Assembly (NCBI GenBank): GCA_966250375.1
Contig: CBINHE010000074.1
Span: 1 to 20,364, forward strand
From: CAMLDH01 sp966250375
GTDB taxonomy: Bacteria > Pseudomonadota > Gammaproteobacteria > Burkholderiales > Burkholderiaceae_D
Length of the DNA stretch: 20,364 nucleotides
Reading direction: 5' to 3'
Numbering within the stretch: the first letter of the stretch is position 1; each line of letters starts with the position of its first letter. Positions 16,268-20,364 of the stretch are shown here, one piece after another. A program made the translations under genes and the position numbers. The notes beneath the pieces are model-generated. The model was given only the letters and a program-made list of their open reading frames with translations, was not told the DNA's origin and searched no databases.

Positions 16268-16891
16268 ATGATTCAATTCGCAACGCAAGATTTCAGTGCA
16301 AGTCGCACCGATGCATCAACTTCGGCAACTGTACAGGCTATCATCGCCGCCACCTATGCATGGGTCGAAAAAGCGGTGATCGGTCTCAATCTCTGTCCAT
16401 TCGCGAAATCGGTCTTTGTAAAAACCCAGATTCGCTATGCGGTGAGCGATGCACGAACCGCTGAAGAATTGTTGGCCGACTTCATTTCCGAACTTCAGGA
16501 TTTGACGAGTGCCGATCCGGCGCTATGCGACACCACACTATTGATCCATCCATACGTATTGAATGATTTTCTCGATTACAACGACTTTCTCGATCTGGCG
16601 GACGCGGCAGTCGCAGATCTTGGACTTGACGGTGAAATCCAGATTGCCAGCTTTCATCCGGATTATCAGTTCGCGGGAACAAGCCCGACCGACATCGGCA
16701 ATTACACCAATCGCTCGCCCTACCCTATCCTGCATCTATTGCGCGAGTCCAGCGTCGAGCGCGCGGTAGCTGCCTTCCCCGATGCATCGAACATTTACGA
16801 AAAAAATATTGAAACGCTGCACCTCATTGGTATTGAAGGTTGGTACGCATTGGGGCTTGCCGCAGTATCGATGCCGATCAATAAAAAATAG
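16268..16891 (+). CDS. DUF1415 family protein
   Basis: The 207-residue protein carries the family marks: WVEKAVIGLNLCPFAKSVF (C43), a middle segment ending in LLIHPYVLNDFLDYNDFLD, and FHPDYQFAG followed by NYTNRSPYPILHLLRESSVERAV, ending with IEGW. The family is common in proteobacteria and uncharacterised; no activity can be inferred. The N-terminal 20 residues are not conserved-looking, so the true start could be slightly further in. It is divergent from yaeQ, and no operon partner follows on the same strand for more than 500 bases. Confidence 0.9.
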   Translation: MIQFATQDFSASRTDASTSATVQAIIAATYAWVEKAVIGLNLCPFAKSVFVKTQIRYAVSDARTAEELLADFISELQDLTSADPALCDTTLLIHPYVLNDFLDYNDFLDLADAAVADLGLDGEIQIASFHPDYQFAGTSPTDIGNYTNRSPYPILHLLRESSVERAVAAFPDASNIYEKNIETLHLIGIEGWYALGLAAVSMPINKK

Positions 16892-17465
16892 CCGTCGCTA
16901 TGGCTAATCAAGTGATAAATGGAGAGGGGTAAAACGTTAACAACTAACAACGCGCGCAACGATTTCATTTCCCAATCCCTATTGCATAGTCCCGCGGTCG
17001 CTTGTCGATTTTCAAAGAAATTCACGAGTGAAAAGTATTACAGCGACATCAAACTCAATCCATTAACAGCGTTGCGAATTATCAAAATACCATCCCTTCT
17101 GGTTGGCTACACTAAAATTCAATTCTTGCAATCTGTTATGTATCTGTGGCCCCCACCTAAAGGACCGAACTCTACCCAGAGAATGCACCTACTTTTCGAT
17201 AAAGCGGCAAGGTCAGGCATGGCGTCCATGACACCCGACTCTATCATCTTCTATATCGGCTCAATATTTTTAACATTTCTTTTGGAATCTTTTTACTATA
17301 TTGCGGCCATACAATAATATTATTTAACATATCCATTTTAAAAAATTTGCATATTTATTGCAGGTTTAATAAATGGATAACGATCTTACAATTAAATTTT
17401 GAAAACGAATTCCAGAGTGCATTTTCTTGTACAATAAACTTGCAATATGGAATTATTTACACATT
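16892..17465. other. Low-GC stretch without a convincing gene
   Basis: The region is clearly more AT-rich than its surroundings, especially 17310-17465. One frame of 132 codons (16919-17317, plus strand) has a hydrophobic C-terminal segment (IIFYIGSIFLTFLLESFYYIAA), but lacks a good ribosome binding site and resembles no family I know. I do not call it as a gene. No clear promoter, terminator or repeat was identified; the AT-rich end may hold the promoter of the small regulator gene that follows. Confidence 0.4.
16919..17317 (+). CDS. Doubtful hypothetical protein, possible membrane tail
   Basis: A 132-codon open frame begins 27 bases after the DUF1415 stop codon. The C-terminal 25 residues are hydrophobic and could be a membrane segment. 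The rest is not recognised. No Shine-Dalgarno sequence precedes the ATG, and composition differs from the neighbours. It may be a chance frame in AT-rich DNA. Confidence 0.15.
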   Translation: MERGKTLTTNNARNDFISQSLLHSPAVACRFSKKFTSEKYYSDIKLNPLTALRIIKIPSLLVGYTKIQFLQSVMYLWPPPKGPNSTQRMHLLFDKAARSGMASMTPDSIIFYIGSIFLTFLLESFYYIAAIQ

Positions 17466-17801
17466 ATGACTATTCAGTTAGACAATACTATGAACAGTAC
17501 AAGACTCGCCGATCAAGTAGCTTATGACCCTAACAACCTGCTGGATGCGTTGATAGAGAAACTCAGCCTGAAAAATGACGCTGCTTTGTCACGCGCCCTT
17601 GAGGTTGCACCACCAGTCATCAGCAAAATCCGTCATCGCAGATTGCCAGTAGGCGCATCCTTGCTCATTCGCATGCACGAAGTCAGCGATCTGAGCATTA
17701 AGGATCTGCGCATCCTGATGGGCGATCGCCGCGATAAATTCCGCATCAGCGATAAGCAATTCAAGCCCAAAGAGGGTGGCGGTACTGATACACAGGAATA
17801 A
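17466..17801 (+). CDS. Small Cro/CI-like helix-turn-helix DNA-binding protein
   Basis: The protein has a lambda-repressor-like core: LLDALIEKLSLKNDAALSRALEVAPPVISKIRHRR, with helix-turn-helix spanning about NDAALSRALEVAPPVISKIRHRR. The tail is GASLLIRMHEVSDLSIKDLRILMGDRR. It is likely to bind DNA, but its target is unknown. The frame is open from a TTG at 17427; the ATG at 17466 gives 111 residues and the ATG at 17490 (MNSTRLADQVAYDPNN) gives 103. No ribosome binding site decides between them, and 17490 fits where similarity to such proteins should start. It converges on cysM with an 11-base gap containing a short hairpin. Confidence 0.75.
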   Translation: MTIQLDNTMNSTRLADQVAYDPNNLLDALIEKLSLKNDAALSRALEVAPPVISKIRHRRLPVGASLLIRMHEVSDLSIKDLRILMGDRRDKFRISDKQFKPKEGGGTDTQE

Positions 17802-17806
17802 TTTAA

Positions 17807-17823
17807 TCCCTGCTACGCAGGGA
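17807..17823. terminator. Short hairpin between convergent regulator and cysM
   Basis: TCCCTGC (17807-17813) pairs with GCAGGGA (17817-17823) around a 3-base loop, flanked by AATTT/AAATT that could extend the stem. The cysM stop codon lies inside it. Flanking A/T-rich runs are weak, so it may be a modest bidirectional terminator. Confidence 0.5.
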
Positions 17824-18715
17824 AAATTCCTGTGGATAAATAGCGGTCGCCTCGGTCACAAACGATAAAAACAATCGTCGCATTTTCGACAGTTTGGGAA
17901 ATGCGCAAAGCGACTTCGCACGCACCTGCAGCTGAAATGCCGCAGAAGACACCCTCTTCCACCGCCATCCGGCGCGCCATGTGTTCCGCAGCCGCTTGGC
18001 TCACGGACTCCACTTGGTCGATTTTCGATTTGTCGAAAATTTTCGGCAAATACGCTTCCGGCCATTTGCGGATGCCGGGGATTTGCGAACCTTCATCGGG
18101 TTGCGCGCCAACAATCTGGATCTGGGGATTTTTTTCTTTCAGATATTGTGACACGCCCATAATCGTGCCGGTCGTACCCATCGCACTGACAAAATGGGTA
18201 ATGCGTCCCTCGGTATCACGCCATATTTCTGGCCCTGTTCCCTCGTAGTGGGAACGCGGATTGTCTGGATTGGCGAACTGATCAAGGATGATGCCTTGAC
18301 CGTCCTTTTGCATTTTCTCGGCCAGATCGCGTGCATACTCCATGCCACCCGTCTTCGGCGTCAGGATGATTTTCGCGCCATACGCAGCCATGCTCTGCCG
18401 CCGCTCAATGCTCAAATTTTCCGGCATCAGCAGCACCATCTTGTAACCGCGCATCGCTGCTGCCATCGCCAGCGCAATACCGGTATTGCCACTGGTTGCT
18501 TCAATCAGTGTATCGCCAGGCGTGATCTCGCCGCGCGCTTCAGCATGTTTGATCATCGACAAGGCGGGGCGGTCCTTGACGGAGCCGGCCGGATTATTGC
18601 CTTCCAGTTTGCCGAGAATAATATTGTTGCGGCATGCTGCGTCTTCTCCAGGAATGCGCTTCAACTGGATCAATGGCGTATTGCCGATCGTGTCTTCGAG
18701 AGTCAGATAAGGCAT
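17813..18715 (-). CDS. cysM: Cysteine synthase B (O-acetylserine sulfhydrylase)
   Basis: CysM is a PLP enzyme that makes cysteine from O-acetylserine and sulfide or thiosulfate. The PLP lysine is K47 in NPAGSVKDRP. ATSGNTGIALAMAAA (73-87) binds the cofactor and substrate, and GTTGTIMGVSQYL binds the PLP phosphate. DNPRSHYEGTGPEIWRDT and the GISAAGA segment are also typical. The 300-residue length and EGNNPAGSVKDR sequence favour CysM over CysK. AGGA lies three bases before the ATG. Its upstream region holds a promoter with a near-consensus -35 (18797-18825). No link with gshA in this window is implied beyond shared thiol metabolism. Confidence 0.94.
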   Translation of the reverse strand: MPYLTLEDTIGNTPLIQLKRIPGEDAACRNNIILGKLEGNNPAGSVKDRPALSMIKHAEARGEITPGDTLIEATSGNTGIALAMAAAMRGYKMVLLMPENLSIERRQSMAAYGAKIILTPKTGGMEYARDLAEKMQKDGQGIILDQFANPDNPRSHYEGTGPEIWRDTEGRITHFVSAMGTTGTIMGVSQYLKEKNPQIQIVGAQPDEGSQIPGIRKWPEAYLPKIFDKSKIDQVESVSQAAAEHMARRMAVEEGVFCGISAAGACEVALRISQTVENATIVFIVCDRGDRYLSTGIFPA

Positions 18716-18796
18716 GGATTCCTGAAATGCTTATATTAAAGCTGTCATTTTAATCGGAGACACAAAACCGTGTACGACTCGCTTCACCAGTCAAGC

Positions 18797-18825
18797 TGCA
18801 TAATGCTTTGCCAATTGCGCGTCAA
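18797..18825 (-). promoter_or_regulatory. Probable cysM promoter
   Basis: On the minus strand, TTGACG (18825-18820) and TATGCA (18802-18797) are separated by 17 bases. The -35 is close to consensus and the -10 partial. The predicted leader is about 75-80 bases. A second TTGACT lies downstream at about 18796-18791 without a good -10. Confidence 0.45.
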
Positions 18826-18833
18826 GGTACGGC

Positions 18834-18860
18834 AAAAAAACCGGCTTGATCGCTCAAGCC
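18834..18860 (-). terminator. Intrinsic terminator of the asparaginase gene
   Basis: On the minus strand GGCTTGA (18860-18854) pairs with TCAAGCC (18849-18843) around a 4-base loop, then GG and seven T residues follow. This is a good rho-independent terminator, 27 bases after the asparaginase stop codon, and it insulates cysM. Confidence 0.88.
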
Positions 18861-18886
18861 AGCTCATGCGTCTATTTACTTACTGC

Positions 18887-19972
18887 TTAGTATTGCCAGA
18901 AAATTCGTTGCAGTTCTTTAGTATCGTTGGTTTGAGTTAAAGCGACAGCAGCAAGGATTTTGGCTTTTTGGGGATTGAGATCATGCGCCACTACCCAGTC
19001 GTATTCATCGTCAGGCTGCTCGGAGTTGCGCAGCACAAAGCCATCTTGCACGCGGGCAGAACGAATGATGTGGATACCTTGGGCGCGAATGGCTTTTAGT
19101 TTATCTACCAAATAGTTAGCTACTGAACCATTGCCTGTGCCTGCGTTAACAATCGCTTTGGCACCGGCTTTTACTGCGGCATCGTACATTTCAGGTGTCA
19201 TATTGCCGGAGCCATAAACAATATAAACTTCGGGCAGACTCTGAATACGCTCAATATCAAACTCGCTTTGCTTGGTATGAATTTTGGCGGGTTGGCGAAA
19301 CCAATAATTCTTGCCTTCAACTACCATACCCAAAATCCCCCACTGGCTGCCAAAAGCGTTGGTTTTGATATTGATGCGTTTGCCCACGTCACGACCAGAA
19401 TGAATTTCATCATTCATCGTTACCAATACCCCTTTGCCGCGTGCGTCTTTGCTGCCCGCAACCACAACTGCATCATACAAATTCAACATACCATCGGCCG
19501 ACATGGAGGTGCCTGGACGCATAGAGCCGACCACCACAATAGGCTTGTCGGTTTTAATAACCAAATTAAGAAAGAACGCGGTTTCTTCTAGAGTGTCAGT
19601 GCCATGGGTAATTACCACACCATCAACGTTTTCCTCTTTAACTAGCTGGGCCACACGCTTGCCGAGTTGCAAAAGTTTTTCGTTGGTAAAACTTTCCGAG
19701 GCAATCTGAAAAGCCTGTTCACCACGCACGTTAGCAACATCGGCCAACTCAGGCACACCGGCAATCAGTTTATCCACCGGTACTTTGGCAGCTTGATAGG
19801 TGGCGCTCTTGGTTACCGAAACGCCCGCACCAGCGATGGTCCCACCTGTGGCCACAATCACTATATTGGGTTTGCTGTTTTGCGCAAAGACGGTATGGGT
19901 TGTCGCCATCAAAACAGTCGCTGATAAAAATAAATTTCTACAGAGTTGTGATACGTGCTTATGTATATGCAT
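18887..19972 (-). CDS. ansB: Periplasmic type II L-asparaginase
   Basis: The enzyme hydrolyses L-asparagine (often also glutamine) to aspartate and ammonia in the periplasm. A signal peptide is visible (1-30: basic start, LFLSATVLMATTHTVFA, cleavage before QNSKPN). The catalytic threonines are T45 in ATGGTIAGAG and T125 in THGTDTLEETAFFL, and SMRPGTSMSADGMLNLYDAV is the next family block. Other parts (VLVTMNDEIHSGRDVGKRINIKTNAFGS, YGSGNMTPEMYDAAVKAGAKAIVNAGTGNGS) also fit. Length 361 is normal. GAGGAG lies about eight bases before the ATG. Composition looks less GC-rich than the housekeeping neighbours, so transfer is possible. It has its own terminator and no operon partner. The symbol is by family; a glutaminase-asparaginase is the alternative. 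Confidence 0.92.
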   Translation of the reverse strand: MHIHKHVSQLCRNLFLSATVLMATTHTVFAQNSKPNIVIVATGGTIAGAGVSVTKSATYQAAKVPVDKLIAGVPELADVANVRGEQAFQIASESFTNEKLLQLGKRVAQLVKEENVDGVVITHGTDTLEETAFFLNLVIKTDKPIVVVGSMRPGTSMSADGMLNLYDAVVVAGSKDARGKGVLVTMNDEIHSGRDVGKRINIKTNAFGSQWGILGMVVEGKNYWFRQPAKIHTKQSEFDIERIQSLPEVYIVYGSGNMTPEMYDAAVKAGAKAIVNAGTGNGSVANYLVDKLKAIRAQGIHIIRSARVQDGFVLRNSEQPDDEYDWVVAHDLNPQKAKILAAVALTQTNDTKELQRIFWQY

Positions 19973-20147
19973 ATGTTTCTCCTCGATAAGTAAGTGTGCC
20001 TAGTGTCCGCATCTTTCAATCTCCTTACTGCGCGGATGTAATGGGGGCTTAGGCACTGTTCAAAATGCGCATATGCATCTACCATACACACCGCTTTTTG
20101 CGTTGCTCTTTCCCCCCGCTACCCGCTCGCTACAGATGTTGAATGGC

Positions 20148-20169
20148 GCATGCCTGCTGGAGGGCATGC
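20148..20169. repeat. Short inverted repeat
   Basis: GCATGCC (20148-20154) pairs with GGCATGC (20163-20169) around an 8-base loop. No U tract follows; the role is unknown. Confidence 0.5.
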
Positions 20170-20234
20170 AGTGGTTCAAATATTTCTACGGAAAATTACG
20201 TCATAATTAACCGCGTTTTATCACCGATACTTAT

Positions 20235-20250
20235 TCCCGCCAGCGCGGGA
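20235..20250. repeat. ATTCCCGC-type hairpin, dispersed repeat core
   Basis: TCCCGC (20235-20240) pairs with GCGGGA (20245-20250) around a 4-base loop, within ATTCCCGC. It is similar to the outer arms of the hairpin at 5371-5422 and to short repeats frequent in beta-proteobacterial intergenic regions. Confidence 0.5.
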
Positions 20251-20351
20251 GTGATTAACTCCGATTTGGTATGGTCCTATATTGATAAACTTCAACAACT
20301 GCACAATCATTGAGGTTCCCTCGATATTTCGTCTGCCATCAGGTGAATTTT

Positions 20352-20364
20352 ATGCAGCGAGGTT
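20352..20364 (+). CDS. Possible start of a gene cut by the window edge
   Basis: AGGTGA (20341-20346) lies five bases before an ATG at 20352, and the frame (M-Q-R-G) is open to the edge. The spacing is that of a real start, but four codons cannot identify a product. Confidence 0.3.

Larger units (their letters stand above)
19973..20351. other. Intergenic region upstream of the asparaginase gene
   Basis: No complete gene is seen in this stretch. It should contain the asparaginase promoter, which I could not place with confidence. Hairpins seen are an imperfect long stem between about 19993-20010 and 20032-20056 (AGTGTGCCTA with TAGGCACT, TCCGC with GCGGA), GCATGCC/GGCATGC (20148-20154 with 20163-20169), and TCCCGC/GCGGGA (20235-20240 with 20245-20250). 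The last resembles the ATTCCCGC repeat in the groES-groEL spacer. Confidence 0.5.

Overview
The window looks like chromosomal DNA of a beta-proteobacterium, most likely Burkholderiales and Oxalobacteraceae-like (Herminiimonas or Janthinobacterium type). That placement is an inference from moderate-to-high GC housekeeping genes, a GroEL with a GGM-repeat tail, a CIRCE-controlled groESL operon and a MoxR/DUF58/transglutaminase cluster. No database search was possible.

Layout, left to right. (1) 1-244 is unassigned edge sequence. (2) On the minus strand lie fumC (class II fumarase) and then gshA (glutamate-cysteine ligase, probable TTG start). (3) A 779-base gap upstream of fumC holds a perfect 31-bp inverted repeat, a REP-pair element with nested hairpins and a third REP-like copy. 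(4) A membrane PAP2-type phosphatase-like gene is followed by groES-groEL, with an overlapping promoter and HrcA operator (CIRCE), two strong hairpins between the two genes and a double hairpin/terminator after groEL. (5) A small accessory insert carries an orphan PIN-domain gene and a RAYT (REP-associated tyrosine transposase) gene. The RAYT gene lies between identical 36-bp inverted REP sequences, and the left one encodes the last residues and stop codon of the PIN gene. (6) On the minus strand are a histone-deacetylase-like amidohydrolase and the ribosome-assembly GTPase YlqF/RbgA. (7) On the plus strand is a tightly packed cluster moxR - DUF58 - transglutaminase (TgpA-like) - mltB, whose last genes overlap. 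(8) A YaeQ-family gene is convergent with and overlaps mltB, and is divergent from a DUF1415 gene. (9) A low-GC stretch precedes a small Cro/CI-like DNA-binding protein gene. (10) cysM and a secreted type II L-asparaginase follow on the minus strand, then a gene-poor right edge with hairpins and a possible start of one more gene.

Functionally most genes are housekeeping: glutathione and cysteine synthesis, the TCA cycle, protein folding, ribosome assembly and cell-wall turnover. The moxR-DUF58-tgpA-mltB cluster suggests an envelope-associated module in which an AAA+ chaperone acts with a membrane DUF58 protein and a membrane transglutaminase, coupled by overlap to a peptidoglycan lytic enzyme. 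The accessory features worth attention are the repeat-derived elements: three different palindromic families, one with its RAYT gene. No clearly new multi-gene system was found. The least ordinary items are the RAYT/REP insertion that rewrites the end of the PIN gene, the long perfect palindrome in front of fumC, and the double hairpin in the groES-groEL spacer.
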